DNA of 64,000 nt from Thermoplasmata archaeon (GCA_021794355.1 JAJYRA010000084.1:1-64000); one strand, 5' to 3'; shown: positions 17,953 through 27,005, counted from the first letter of the stretch. Notes: generated by a model not told the origin, from the letters alone. Translations and numbers: made by a program.

Positions 17953-18132
17953 ATGGCGAGATTTTACTATTCATGTAAAGATGTAGGATTTGAGTGCAGT
18001 TATCACATAGATGAACCGACGCATAAGGATCTATGGAACAAGATTAGAATTCACAACAGATATGCTCACAACCAGTTTGATATAAGCCCTGAATGGGAAG
18101 AAAAAATAAATAAGGCTATACTGGAAAAGTGA
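17953..18132 (+). CDS. DUF1059-family small protein
   Basis: This 59-aa ORF begins MARFYYSCKDVGFECSYHID and ends with a short helix (PEWEEKINKAILEK). The order CKDxGxxCxxxI, a His-rich middle (IRIHNRYAHNQ) and a C-terminal helix is that of DUF1059, a widespread small family of unknown function in archaea and bacteria. A TATA box 26 nt upstream (17923-17930) and no SD suggest a leaderless mRNA. A short inverted repeat (CTGTTC-tttcag-GAACAG, about 18168-18185) follows 35 nt downstream. Confidence 0.78.
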   Translation: MARFYYSCKDVGFECSYHIDEPTHKDLWNKIRIHNRYAHNQFDISPEWEEKINKAILEK

Positions 18133-18225
18133 GTTGGATAAATACCACAAGCTAGCGCTGAGGCCTGTTCTTTCAGGAACAGTGCAATGGTTTAACTGAG
18201 GGTTTTTAACAAGGTGGTAAAAAAC

Positions 18226-18582
18226 ATGAAAGAAAAGCAGAAGTTAGTAGGAAGGAATGCGTTGGCTCCTATGGATTTTCCACAGTTTAGCAGCATATGT
18301 AATCATGAATTAAAAGAAGATGCAAGTCCCGATAAGCATTATTTAGCAAATGGTTCTCAAAATCTAGAGGTGATTGAATTCAAAACCACAGGAGGATATA
18401 TATCACGTAGCTGCATATTTACTTTGAATGATAATAAAAATGGGATAATTAGGAAAGGTGAAGAAAAGATGAATATTAATATAAAAAAGGTAAAAATGGC
18501 AAGGTCCCATAAGGAGATCCGCCTGATGATTCAATTTCTCCTCAGGCAAATGGATTTGGTATGTTCGAGGGCAGTAAGATGA
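18226..18582 (+). CDS. Hypothetical protein coupled to the NOG1-like GTPase gene
   Basis: This 118-aa frame starts at ATG 18226 with SD AAGGTGG about 8 nt upstream. Its stop TGA overlaps the GTPase start (ATGA at 18579-18582), which supports it being a real, translationally coupled gene. The product starts MKEKQKLVGRNALAPMDFPQ and ends with a basic, probably helical segment (HKEIRLMIQFLLRQMDLV). I recognise no family. The odd composition means chance is possible; spacing is the main evidence. Confidence 0.45.
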   Translation: MKEKQKLVGRNALAPMDFPQFSSICNHELKEDASPDKHYLANGSQNLEVIEFKTTGGYISRSCIFTLNDNKNGIIRKGEEKMNINIKKVKMARSHKEIRLMIQFLLRQMDLVCSRAVR

Positions 18583-19544
18583 AAGCGATCCCAACTATTT
18601 TACGTTCAGATGAGCTAATTGATAAGAGTTTCAGAAAGGCATCTAAAATAGATGAACCGTACGACAAAATTTTTGAGAATAAGGTTAGAAAGGAAAATAT
18701 TGATAGAATAGCCACGGCCGAGAGTGTTTCAGCCATTTACTTAAAGAGGATAGTTAAGAAGTTTCCAACATCCGAAAAGTTACATCCATTCTATGAGGAC
18801 TTTCTCCAGTTAAAATTTGGAATAGATAATTACAAAAGATCACTCAACAATGTACAGTGGGCTGGAAATAAAATAGTAGAACTTGCCACGGATTCCATCC
18901 ATAACTTAAAAAGAGCCAGAACAGCCCATGAAATGGTCAACATAAGAAAGAACTTCTACGGAAGATTTTGTTCCATTCTTGAACATGTGGACAAGGACCT
19001 GAGAATGCTTGGAGAATGTAGGGATTTTCTTAGAAAACTTCCAGAAATAGATCCAGAGGTTCCATCCTTTGTCATTGCGGGTATGCCCAATGTGGGAAAG
19101 AGTTCTCTCCTGAATTCCCTGACAAACAATAATGTTCAAATTGCTCCTTACCCATTCACAACATTAAATGTGTTCATAGGCCATATGAACAACGGAGAGA
19201 GAAAGATTCAGGTTGTAGACACACCTGGTCTTCTTGATAGACCTATGGATGAGAGAAATGAGCTTGAACGAAGATCAATCTTAAGCCTGAAGGATATACG
19301 TGGTGTCATACTTTTTCTAATAGATTATTCCGGTTTTTCAGGATACACTATTGAACAGCAGGAAAAGTTATACAACGATATAAAAGCCCATTTTCCTAAG
19401 AAAATCGTGAGAATTCAGACAAAGATAGATATAAGTGAAAGAAAGGAAGAAATTGCAATTTCCAATATAAACAAAACTGGGATAAAGGAATTAAAGGACT
19501 TTATCATACGTGAATCTGGTGAATTCACTGAATACGGATATTGA
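18579..19544 (+). CDS. NOG1-like Obg-family GTPase
   Basis: This 321-aa GTPase has the NOG1 N-terminal helical region (residues 1-150) and a G domain: G1 AGMPNVGKSSLLNSL, G2 near YPFTTLNV, G3 DTPGLLDRP, G4 TKID. NOG1 proteins act in large ribosomal subunit assembly. I start at ATG 18579 (MKAIPTILRS), which overlaps the previous stop and has GAGGG upstream. It overlaps gltX by 35 nt, so an operon of translation functions is likely. Confidence 0.88.
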   Translation: MKAIPTILRSDELIDKSFRKASKIDEPYDKIFENKVRKENIDRIATAESVSAIYLKRIVKKFPTSEKLHPFYEDFLQLKFGIDNYKRSLNNVQWAGNKIVELATDSIHNLKRARTAHEMVNIRKNFYGRFCSILEHVDKDLRMLGECRDFLRKLPEIDPEVPSFVIAGMPNVGKSSLLNSLTNNNVQIAPYPFTTLNVFIGHMNNGERKIQVVDTPGLLDRPMDERNELERRSILSLKDIRGVILFLIDYSGFSGYTIEQQEKLYNDIKAHFPKKIVRIQTKIDISERKEEIAISNINKTGIKELKDFIIRESGEFTEYGY

Positions 19545-21174
19545 AAGGGCAGTACTTAAAAACGCAATCGAACATGACGGTAAAGCTGATCTGAAGAGCG
19601 TCATAAATAAGATACTGGGATCTTTTCCTGAACTGAGGACCTCCATCAAATCTTTGATGGGGGAGATTAATTCATATATAGAACGGATAAACTCACTGAC
19701 ACAGGAAGAGCAGATGGATCTGGCCAAAGAAAAATATGGTGATATTCTTGTTGTGGAAAAGAAAAGAGAAGAACACCACCTCCCAGATCTGAAAAATGTA
19801 AGGGGTAAGGTCGTTATGAGACTGGCTCCATCGCCATCAGGTCCACTACATCTTGGCCACAGTAGAATGCTAATTTTGAATGATGAATATGTAAAAAGAT
19901 ATGGTGGAGATCTAATTTTAAGGATTGAGGATACCAACCCAAACAATATTTATCCGCAAGCCTATGAAATGATTCAGGAGGACGTGAGATGGCTTGATGT
20001 CAATTTTACCAAGTTTATAATCCAGTCAGAACGAATGGAAATATATTATGGGAGAGCAAAGGAACTCATTGAGATGGGAAAGGCATATATCTGTAAATGC
20101 AAAGTAGAAGATTTTAAAAAAGATCTTATAGCTTCCAGGGCATGCCCCCACAGAGATCTTCCCACCAACTTAATGCTCGAACAATTTGAAGAAATTGTGA
20201 ATGGTGAAGACAGAGACATTTCACCAGTTCTTGTGATCAAAACCGATCTGCATCACCCAAATCCTGCTGTAAGGGACTGGATCGCCTTCAGGGTCATAGA
20301 AACACCACATCCTCACACAGGAAGAAAATATAGATTCTATCCATTGATGAATTTCAGCGTGGCAATTGATGATCACGAGTTGAGACTTACTCACGTTATC
20401 AGAGGGATGGATCATCTGAATAACACAGAGAGACAGAGGTATATATTCAAATATTTCAGATGGGAAGTTCCTGAATATTTCCACTATGGTCTTATAAATA
20501 TTGGGGATGCCATCCTAAGTACTACAACCATGAGAAAGGGCATAGAAGCTGGAGAATTCGTTGGATGGGATGATGTGAGACTTGCAACACTTCTGGCCTT
20601 GAGAAGACGGGGGTACCAAAAGGAAACTTTCAGAAAATACTGGATCGATTCTGGACTCAATGACGTAAATTCCGATTTTTCCTGGGAAATATTCAACTCC
20701 ATGAACAGGCAATTTATCGATCACGGAGCTGATCGTTATTTCTTTATTCACAATCCTGTACTTGTAAAAATAGAAGGTTCTCCAGAATCAATCGGTAAAA
20801 TTCCACTATATCCTAACGAGCCCGACAGGGGATTTAGGCAGTATTCTGTTGAAAGCGATCAGGAATTTTATTTGCAGAAATTAGACATAAAAGATTTGAA
20901 GAAGGGCGAGACACTTAGACTCAAGGATCTTTACAATATACAATTTAATGGTGAACAATGGGAATATGCAGGAAACGACACTTCAATAAGAAGAAAAATA
21001 ATACATTGGGTAAAGAAAGATTCTCCAGAATTTGAGGTGATCAAACCAGACGGAACAAAAGATCATGGATTTATTGAAGAAAGAGGTGTTCACACAAGGG
21101 GAATTCTGCAATTCGAACGATACTCCTTTGTAAACAAAATATCTGATTCATACGCCCTTTACCTTCATAAATGA
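19510..21174 (+). CDS. gltX: Glutamyl-tRNA synthetase (archaeal type)
   Basis: This 554-aa class Ib synthetase charges tRNA-Glu (and often tRNA-Gln in archaea). An archaeal N-terminal helical extension (1-100) precedes the catalytic core MRLAPSPSGPLHLGHSRM (HIGH motif) and LRIEDTNP. The KMSKS region is ILSTTTMRKGIEAGEF, as in archaeal GluRS. A beta-barrel anticodon domain follows. Start is GTG at 19510, or GTG at 19519, both within the end of the GTPase gene; no ATG fits. Length is normal. Confidence 0.95.
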   Translation: MNLVNSLNTDIERAVLKNAIEHDGKADLKSVINKILGSFPELRTSIKSLMGEINSYIERINSLTQEEQMDLAKEKYGDILVVEKKREEHHLPDLKNVRGKVVMRLAPSPSGPLHLGHSRMLILNDEYVKRYGGDLILRIEDTNPNNIYPQAYEMIQEDVRWLDVNFTKFIIQSERMEIYYGRAKELIEMGKAYICKCKVEDFKKDLIASRACPHRDLPTNLMLEQFEEIVNGEDRDISPVLVIKTDLHHPNPAVRDWIAFRVIETPHPHTGRKYRFYPLMNFSVAIDDHELRLTHVIRGMDHLNNTERQRYIFKYFRWEVPEYFHYGLINIGDAILSTTTMRKGIEAGEFVGWDDVRLATLLALRRRGYQKETFRKYWIDSGLNDVNSDFSWEIFNSMNRQFIDHGADRYFFIHNPVLVKIEGSPESIGKIPLYPNEPDRGFRQYSVESDQEFYLQKLDIKDLKKGETLRLKDLYNIQFNGEQWEYAGNDTSIRRKIIHWVKKDSPEFEVIKPDGTKDHGFIEERGVHTRGILQFERYSFVNKISDSYALYLHK

Positions 21175-21204
21175 GTGTTTAAAATTTTAGGTTTCTTGGT
21201 TTTA

Positions 21205-21615
21205 CTAGATGTTGATGCTTATTGTTTTATGGCTCACGTAAAAGGCGAATCCACCAAGGATAATAAATATCGGACCTATGTAATCTCCTGCCCCAAGCAC
21301 AAGTAGAATGATCCCGATGGCTAAAATTATAAAGCCATTGTGTACGTGGGTTGATTCATTTCCATTTATTTTATTTGCGTAGTGAATGGGTAAAAGGGCT
21401 AAGATTAGAATGACTATATCTATGGCTATAAGTAATCCAAATATTCCTGGAAACGCAAAAAGATTCCCATTTGCATTAAATGCCCCATAGATTAGGGCAA
21501 AATGTCCAAAGACTGCAAGAATTATTATCCTAATGATGGCGAATATAAGGGTCACAATGGAACCTATTTCAACCGCCAGATATTTAACTCGATTTTCAAT
21601 ATCCACGATTGGCAT
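21205..21615 (-). CDS. Small polytopic membrane protein of unknown function
   Basis: This 136-aa protein has about four hydrophobic segments (roughly 15-38, 50-75, 90-108 and 112-130). It begins MPIVDIENRVKYLAVEIGSI and contains LLPIHYANKINGNESTHVHN between helices 2 and 3. It is monocistronic and convergent with gltX (30-nt gap). No family recognised; similar small four-helix proteins are frequent in Thermoplasmatales. Confidence 0.7.
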   Translation of the reverse strand: MPIVDIENRVKYLAVEIGSIVTLIFAIIRIIILAVFGHFALIYGAFNANGNLFAFPGIFGLLIAIDIVILILALLPIHYANKINGNESTHVHNGFIILAIGIILLVLGAGDYIGPIFIILGGFAFYVSHKTISINI

Positions 21616-21739
21616 AGGGTTTCCTAGTATTTATATTCAATGTGTTACCTTTAATTAAGCCTGATTCTACTAAAAAAATCATTTTTTCACTAAATGTTTT
21701 GGTTTATATTTAAATAAAAAGTTATACTACCATTTTAAC

Positions 21740-22234
21740 ATGGACAGAGAAGTGGCAAGAAAATTAATATCCATAGTTTCCCAAGAGAAAAAATATGCAA
21801 GATCCATCACGGGCAATGATATCGTCAACATCCTCGTTTATAAGAGAAAGTTCCTTCAGGAGAGCAGTGCTCAAAGATTTGAGGATGAATGTGTGAATGA
21901 AGGAATTCTTTCACAGGATGGTGAAAAGTTTTTGGTAAATTTTAATGCAGCAGGTGAGCACGTTCCCATCGATTTTTCCGTTGATGAAAACGTCCTATTT
22001 CAGCAGGAGACAAAAGACACGTCCCTACTGGATAAACTGTTGAATTCCATAGTCTCATCGGGAAAATTAACTAAGAAGGAAGCGTTGCAGAAAGCAAAGA
22101 AGCAACTGGAACAACTTGAATATATAGATCTTACCATAAAACTATGTTCACTGATGAATGATCTTTACATCGATTATTCTGACATTAAAAAAGAGATAGA
22201 AAAAGATATTTTCAGTATCATTTCTCCCCCTTGA
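21740..22234 (+). CDS. DUF2240-family protein
   Basis: This 164-aa protein follows the DUF2240 pattern: an N-terminal helical (probably winged-helix-like) part with SSAQRFEDECVNEGILSQDG, the linker VPIDFSVDENVLFQ, then a C-terminal helical part LLDKLLNSIVSSGKLTKKEA. The family is archaeal and of unknown function. A TATA-rich stretch (21705-21730) sits just upstream. The 3' end overlaps the convergent TPR gene by 17 nt. Confidence 0.72.
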   Translation: MDREVARKLISIVSQEKKYARSITGNDIVNILVYKRKFLQESSAQRFEDECVNEGILSQDGEKFLVNFNAAGEHVPIDFSVDENVLFQQETKDTSLLDKLLNSIVSSGKLTKKEALQKAKKQLEQLEYIDLTIKLCSLMNDLYIDYSDIKKEIEKDIFSIISPP

Positions 22235-22973
22235 ATTTTTCTGCAAGATCCCTGGCTCTTCCTATATCCTCATTTTCCATTGCAAGATCTATGGATACAT
22301 CATAAAGGTAGGAAATGGTGTCCTTGAATTCTTCCTTTTCCTTTTTTGTTTTGAAAGTTGTGAGCGTTTTTTCGGCCTTTTCAATATTCTTCATGGACAG
22401 ATCATTTGCCTCTTCCATTTTCCCTCTGTCCCTCAACAGCTTTATGAGACTCACGCAAGCTTCATAATAAATCTCCCAGATTTGATCCTTATCTGAATCA
22501 TTCATTATTTCTGTGTATATCCTGATTGATTCATCGGTGTTTTTTTGATCTTCTGATAGTATATCGGCCAGGGCATTCTTAAGGGAGAGAGTAAGGGTAA
22601 TATCCTCAAGCTGATCTGCCACCTCCATTGCTTCTTTAAGGGTTTTCTCCGCGTTTTCCAGACTTCCGGATTCATCCTGAAGATAGGCAAGGTTCATCAT
22701 TTCAAGGGCTAAAATTTCAGGTTGATTCAATTCTGATCTGATTTTCAACGACTCGATAAGGTTGGAAATGGCATTGTCCGTCTTTATACCTTCCTTGCCA
22801 TAGTATGCTTCAGAAATTTTACTCAATATATCCGCCTTCATTTCTTTTTCGTCTCCACCCTTTTCCATGAGACTATTCAATAAAGTCAACGCATCAGTAT
22901 ACTTTTCCCTGTTCAATAGTTTTTCAACCTGTTTCATTCCTAACGTATATTCATTTTTGTCCATATATTTCAC
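22218..22973 (-). CDS. TPR-like helical repeat protein
   Basis: This 251-aa protein is almost entirely helical, with repeats of roughly 34-40 residues such as MKQVEKLLNREKYTDALTLL and LENAEKTLKEAMEVADQLED. It is very acidic (many Glu/Asp), consistent with a cytoplasmic scaffold. Its ATG overlaps the stop of the HMG-CoA reductase gene (ATGA), so the two are translationally coupled. The operon hints at a role near isoprenoid lipid synthesis, but nothing in the sequence shows it. Confidence 0.7.
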   Translation of the reverse strand: MKYMDKNEYTLGMKQVEKLLNREKYTDALTLLNSLMEKGGDEKEMKADILSKISEAYYGKEGIKTDNAISNLIESLKIRSELNQPEILALEMMNLAYLQDESGSLENAEKTLKEAMEVADQLEDITLTLSLKNALADILSEDQKNTDESIRIYTEIMNDSDKDQIWEIYYEACVSLIKLLRDRGKMEEANDLSMKNIEKAEKTLTTFKTKKEKEEFKDTISYLYDVSIDLAMENEDIGRARDLAEKFKGEK

Positions 22974-24244
22974 CTCTTCCTAATCTTGTCAAGTATTACT
23001 CTTGCATTGCTCATTTTGATTTCACCTGATCTAATGAGTTCATTTGCAACCAGATCTACTTCTTCATCCTTAGCTCCTACGGCTATGGCAAGGTTCCTGG
23101 AATGTAATTCCATGTGCCCTTTTTGAATTCCTTCATCACTCAAGGCCCTCATGGCAGCAAAGTTTTGTGCCAAGCCCACGCAAGCAAGGACTTCTTCCAG
23201 CTCAATGGCATGATTAACGCCCAGTATTTTTTGTGCAATTTTTGCCTTTGGAATGCTTGCAGATGTTCCTCCTACTGTTCCAACACTTATTGGTATTTCA
23301 ATTGAACCAACAATATCACCATTTTCATTCTCCCTATAATGAGTGAGTGGGCCATAATGGCCATTTATTGATGCATAGGCATGGGCGTTTGCTTCAGCTT
23401 GTCTCCAGTCATTCATTGTAGCCAGAAGTACGGAATCAATACCATTCATAATACCCTTGTTATGTGTGGTGGCCCTGAATATATCCTCTTCAGAAAGTAT
23501 GGCAGCATGCATAAATTTCCTTACAACGTCCCTTCCCCCAATGGCATCTTTGCTGAAGATCCCGTATGCCCTCACAATTCTCATCGGAGTTAAATTACTT
23601 AGAATTCGAAGAACAACTTTTCCTCCGGTTTTTTCTTCTATGAATGGTGTAACCTTCTCTACCATGGAATTAATCAGGTTTGCACCCATGGCATCACCAG
23701 TGTCTACCTCAAGATTCCCCATTAATACATGTTCATCGTATTTGACTCCGTGAAAACTGATGTCACTGGCTCCCTTTCCCATTTTATTGAGCGTCTTGCT
23801 GGTACTATTGGCAATCTGTATTATCTCATCCTTCACCATCAATAGATCTACTTTTGCCTTTTCTATATTCTGTACATCTATTACTTGAATCTGCCCAAAC
23901 ATAATGGATTCAGAGGCGTGAGCTTTAAATCCACCTAAAATCCTAGCAATTCTTGCTCCATTGGAACAGGCTGCGATAACAGATGGCTCCTCAACTGCCA
24001 TGGGAATTAAATAATCCTTCCCATTAATCAAGAAATTTGTGGCGATTCCCATCGGAACTTCCATATTCGTAACAAAATTTTCAATCAACCTCTCTCCTAT
24101 GGATGAATCAAGGGAACCATAGTTACTAAGAGTATTTGTCTCCTCATTAGTTAGACTACATAATTCCCGAAGAATCTCTACTCTTTCTTGTATATTTTTT
24201 TTATAATAACCGTTGATTTTTGAATTTGAAACAGACATACACAT
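22970..24244 (-). CDS. mvaA: Hydroxymethylglutaryl-CoA reductase, class II (degradative-type sequence)
   Basis: This enzyme of about 424 aa interconverts HMG-CoA and mevalonate. Class II features are MAVEEPSVIAACSNGARIAR (catalytic Glu), the GDAMGANLINSMVE segment, the GTVGG nucleotide region and a C-terminal His in KGHMELHSRNLA. In archaea lacking a class I enzyme this form supplies mevalonate for ether lipids; whether a class I gene exists outside the window is unknown. Starts at 24247 (TTG), 24244 (ATG) or 24238 (ATG) are possible. First gene of a two-gene unit with the TPR protein. Confidence 0.93.
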   Translation of the reverse strand: MCMSVSNSKINGYYKKNIQERVEILRELCSLTNEETNTLSNYGSLDSSIGERLIENFVTNMEVPMGIATNFLINGKDYLIPMAVEEPSVIAACSNGARIARILGGFKAHASESIMFGQIQVIDVQNIEKAKVDLLMVKDEIIQIANSTSKTLNKMGKGASDISFHGVKYDEHVLMGNLEVDTGDAMGANLINSMVEKVTPFIEEKTGGKVVLRILSNLTPMRIVRAYGIFSKDAIGGRDVVRKFMHAAILSEEDIFRATTHNKGIMNGIDSVLLATMNDWRQAEANAHAYASINGHYGPLTHYRENENGDIVGSIEIPISVGTVGGTSASIPKAKIAQKILGVNHAIELEEVLACVGLAQNFAAMRALSDEGIQKGHMELHSRNLAIAVGAKDEEVDLVANELIRSGEIKMSNARVILDKIRKR

Positions 24245-24315
24245 CAAACACTTTGGTTAAAAATGGTTAATACCTATTAAAAATGTTTGGTTTGTTTCAA
24301 GGTATGGAATTCTGA

Positions 24316-24444
24316 ATGACTAAATGCATCAATAAGGATAAGATCATTGGAAACAATATGAACTTGAAGACCAACCAAAAGGTCACACAAACCCTAAAGA
24401 TTCTTAATCTTGGTCTTGAAGATGAGTCAGAAAGAATATTATAG
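24316..24444 (+). CDS. Possible small protein (42 aa)
   Basis: The frame opens with ATG 24316 (MTKCINKDKIIGNNMNLKTN) and ends TLKILNLGLEDESERIL. It lies on the opposite strand to HMG-CoA reductase and upstream of the 53-aa gene. No SD and no family match, but the residue mix is plausible for a small cytoplasmic protein or a remnant. Confidence 0.25.
   Translation: MTKCINKDKIIGNNMNLKTNQKVTQTLKILNLGLEDESERIL
24435..24443 (+). promoter_or_regulatory. TATA box of the 53-aa gene and probably tRNA-Ser
   Basis: AATATTATA is centred 26 nt before the ATG at 24465, fitting a leaderless transcript. No TA-rich element lies in the 24-30 nt window before tRNA-Ser (24634), so this is probably the promoter for both. 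Confidence 0.55.
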
Positions 24445-24464
24445 GTTGTTTAATTACTGGTTTA

Positions 24465-24626
24465 ATGGCAGATAGATTGGCTGAGGTTGAGATTTCTAAA
24501 GACGGTGATGTGTATCTTGCAAGAATAACGCTTCCTTCTGGAGAAGTGGTTAACTTGGAAAATGATCAACTTGAAGATATCCTTGAGCAGATTGCCAACG
24601 ACTTGGGTGAGAGATTCTCTAACTGA
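24465..24626 (+). CDS. Hypothetical 53-aa protein upstream of tRNA-Ser
   Basis: The product reads MADRLAEVEISKDGDVYLAR then ITLPSGEVVNLENDQLEDIL and ends EQIANDLGERFSN. The alternation suggests three beta strands and a C-terminal helix, with a balanced acidic composition and no low complexity. A TATA box 26 nt upstream supports expression. The stop is 7 nt before tRNA-Ser. I do not recognise the family. Confidence 0.65.
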   Translation: MADRLAEVEISKDGDVYLARITLPSGEVVNLENDQLEDILEQIANDLGERFSN

Positions 24627-24633
24627 ACAACCT

Positions 24634-24716
24634 GCGAGGATGGCCCAGCGGTACGGCGGCAGCCTGCTAAGCTGTTTTTCCTATGGAAAGCGTGGGTTCA
24701 AATCCCACTCCTCGCG
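24634..24716 (+). tRNA. tRNA-Ser (anticodon GCT)
   Basis: An 83-nt class II tRNA. Acceptor GCGAGGA/TCCTCGC, anticodon arm GCAGC-CTGCTAA-GCTGT with anticodon GCU (Ser AGC/AGU), long variable arm (TTTTCCTATGGAAAGC), T-arm GTGGG-TTCAAAT-CCCAC, discriminator G. No intron or encoded CCA. It has no TATA of its own and follows a 53-aa gene by 7 nt. Confidence 0.94.
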
Positions 24717-24769
24717 TCAAATTAAATTTAAATATTATGGTGTATAAATCTGTGGATTTCTGCTTCCGT

Positions 24770-26470
24770 TCATAGGGCTCTGTTATTTCTTTCAACTAAT
24801 TCTCTTTTCAATACTTTCCCTACGATACTTTTTGGAAGTGAATCCACGAATTCAACGCTTTTCGGAATTTTATAAATTGCCAGTTTTTGTGAACAATAAG
24901 ATACGACATCTTTCTGATTCAGCTTCTTTCCCTCTCTTAACACTATGTAAGCTTTCACTGTTTCACCCCTGTGCGGGTCTCTGACCCCTATAACACTTGC
25001 TTCATCTATTGATGGGTGACTCATCAGAACTTCTTCTATTTCCCTTGGATATACGTTGTATCCTCCTGCAATGATCATGTCCTTCTTTCTGTCCACTATA
25101 CTTATGTACCCTTCCTTATCAATAAGACCGATATCTCCTGTATAAAGCCAGCCTTCCCTAATGGTCTGATCAGTTTCTTCTTTTCTGTTAAGGTATCCAA
25201 GCATTACCTGTGGACCCTTTACAATAAGTTCACCCATTTCCCCCAGTTCCATTTCCTTTGTCCCAGTTTCAATGTCCACTATCTTTACCTCTGTGTTGGG
25301 TAACGGAAAGCCAACTGTACCAAACTTCCTCTTAGCCGGATCGACTGGTGTAGCACAAACTACTGGAGATGCTTCAGTGAGTCCATAACCTTCAATAATT
25401 TTCCCTTTTGTTCTTGAAGTGAACTGCCTTTCAAGATCTGCAGCCATAGGGGCAGCACCTGAAAGTAATATGGAAAGATTCGATAGGTCTCCTTTTTTTC
25501 CTTTTAGGTATCTCAACATTGAATGATACATGGTGGGAATACCTGGAAAAATTATGGATTTCTCCTTTTTCATAGTATCAAGAATTCTCTTGGTATCTCT
25601 CGGATCTGGTACGATGAGGATTTCGCTTCCGAGAAATATGGGTAAGAGCATGGATGTCATCATTCCATACACATGAAAATATGGTATGGCAGCCAGGAAA
25701 AAGCCAGTTCTTCGATCCACCTCTGGAATCCACTCATTTAGTTGATATACATTTGAAACCAAATTTTCATGGGATAGTAATGCCCCCTTTGGAGTGCCAG
25801 TTGTCCCACCAGTGTATTGGATAACTGCAGGATCTATCAGTGGATTAATTTTAACTTCTCTTAGCTCCCTTTCTAATTTCTTGGTATGCTTAAAATAAAT
25901 TATATCACCACTCTTAGGAATCTTTGGACGCTTACCCTTCAGGGATTTACCTAAAGAGTAAATGAAACCAACTGCTCCGGGCAAGTAATCCTGGATCCTA
26001 CATATTACTATTTTGTTGAGATATTTCTTACGTAGACCAGAGACTTTTTCATAGAAATCATCAAGCGTTATTATTATATCGGCATTTGAATCAGCAAGTT
26101 CCACGCTTATTTCGAAACTGGTATAAAGAGGATTTATCTGAACTACTACTGCCCCAAGTTTGCAAAGGGCAAAATACATTATAATGTAAATAGGAGAGTT
26201 TGGTACCATTATGCCTACCCTATCGTATTGTTTAACCCCCAAATCAGAGAGAAAAACTGCGGCCTCATCAACCATCTCTTTCAATTGTGCATATGTATAT
26301 TTTTTCCCTATAAAATCGATGGAGACAGCATTTCCCTTTTTCAGAACTGTATCTTGAAGTAGTGAATATACAGTTCTCTCTGGGATTTTAATTTCCCTTC
26401 TAGCTCCCTTAGGATAGCTTTTTTCCCACAGTTGCTCTATTTTGTCCACATTGTTATTGTTTGGCATCAT
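24770..26470 (-). CDS. Long-chain acyl-CoA synthetase (AMP-forming, FadD-like)
   Basis: This enzyme of about 566 aa activates fatty acids with ATP and CoA. ANL-superfamily motifs are YTGGTTGTPKGALLSH, GYGLTEASPVV, YTGDIG and DRKKDMIIAGGYNVYPREIE; the catalytic Lys is in PKSIVGKVLKRELVE. The start is ATG 26470 (or 26467); a GTG at 26479 is also in frame. Monocistronic. Archaeal membranes use isoprenoids, so the substrate is probably an exogenous fatty or organic acid; an exact substrate cannot be read from sequence. Confidence 0.9.
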   Translation of the reverse strand: MMPNNNNVDKIEQLWEKSYPKGARREIKIPERTVYSLLQDTVLKKGNAVSIDFIGKKYTYAQLKEMVDEAAVFLSDLGVKQYDRVGIMVPNSPIYIIMYFALCKLGAVVVQINPLYTSFEISVELADSNADIIITLDDFYEKVSGLRKKYLNKIVICRIQDYLPGAVGFIYSLGKSLKGKRPKIPKSGDIIYFKHTKKLERELREVKINPLIDPAVIQYTGGTTGTPKGALLSHENLVSNVYQLNEWIPEVDRRTGFFLAAIPYFHVYGMMTSMLLPIFLGSEILIVPDPRDTKRILDTMKKEKSIIFPGIPTMYHSMLRYLKGKKGDLSNLSILLSGAAPMAADLERQFTSRTKGKIIEGYGLTEASPVVCATPVDPAKRKFGTVGFPLPNTEVKIVDIETGTKEMELGEMGELIVKGPQVMLGYLNRKEETDQTIREGWLYTGDIGLIDKEGYISIVDRKKDMIIAGGYNVYPREIEEVLMSHPSIDEASVIGVRDPHRGETVKAYIVLREGKKLNQKDVVSYCSQKLAIYKIPKSVEFVDSLPKSIVGKVLKRELVERNNRAL

Positions 26471-26479
26471 AATTTCCAC

Positions 26480-26830
26480 TTTTTCTCTATAATGCCCCTA
26501 CAATTATATTTATAAATAAACTTTTTCACACATTATAAGAGATCATTTAGAAAATCAGTTCCGCGATAAACACGATCTTAGTTCTAAGCAAATGCACGAA
26601 GAATCTCTAGTATTATTGGTAATGTGTCGCCTAAACATGAACAAGTTTTTAAAGAAAATCAATCTGAAAGAGGTTTAGGCTTCACTGCCGTTTCTGTTCA
26701 ATGAATTCCTGAAAATCTGTTTGGAAAAGAGTCAGAACACAGAATTTATTAATCCATGGCATCTTGGAACCTATCGAAACGCTTTACCATTTAGAAGCGG
26801 GGAAATGGTGGGATTCCATGTTCAGTTATT
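26480..26830. other. 350-nt region without recognised genes
   Basis: This region lies between the acyl-CoA ligase and the membrane-stub gene. The 26490-26520 part is AT-rich and probably holds the ligase promoter on the minus strand. Frames elsewhere are short and interrupted. No RNA structure or repeat was recognised. Confidence 0.35.
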
Positions 26831-26977
26831 CTAAGGGAAAAGCACATACTTGATTACAGATACAGCTATTGTGATGAGTGTCGTCATAATCCCACTAATG
26901 AACCATTTTAACCACCTGTAATCTGCTTCAAGTTTGGTTAGTCTCTCCTTTATCTCACCCCGCTCATCAACAGTCAT
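26831..26977 (-). CDS. Small coiled-coil plus membrane-stub protein (XhlA/holin-associated-like)
   Basis: From ATG 26977 the 48-aa product is MTVDERGEIKERLTKLEADY followed by RWLKWFISGIMTTLITIAVS and a basic end. A short heptad region then one transmembrane helix is the layout of XhlA-like phage lysis accessory proteins and of some archaeal virus proteins. The frame can extend to 27025, but the extra part overlaps the Ig-like gene. The two appear to be a pair. Similarity is in architecture only. Confidence 0.55.
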   Translation of the reverse strand: MTVDERGEIKERLTKLEADYRWLKWFISGIMTTLITIAVSVIKYVLFP

Positions 26978-27005
26978 TGAATAAGAGTCACTTTGAGTGG
27001 CCAAA

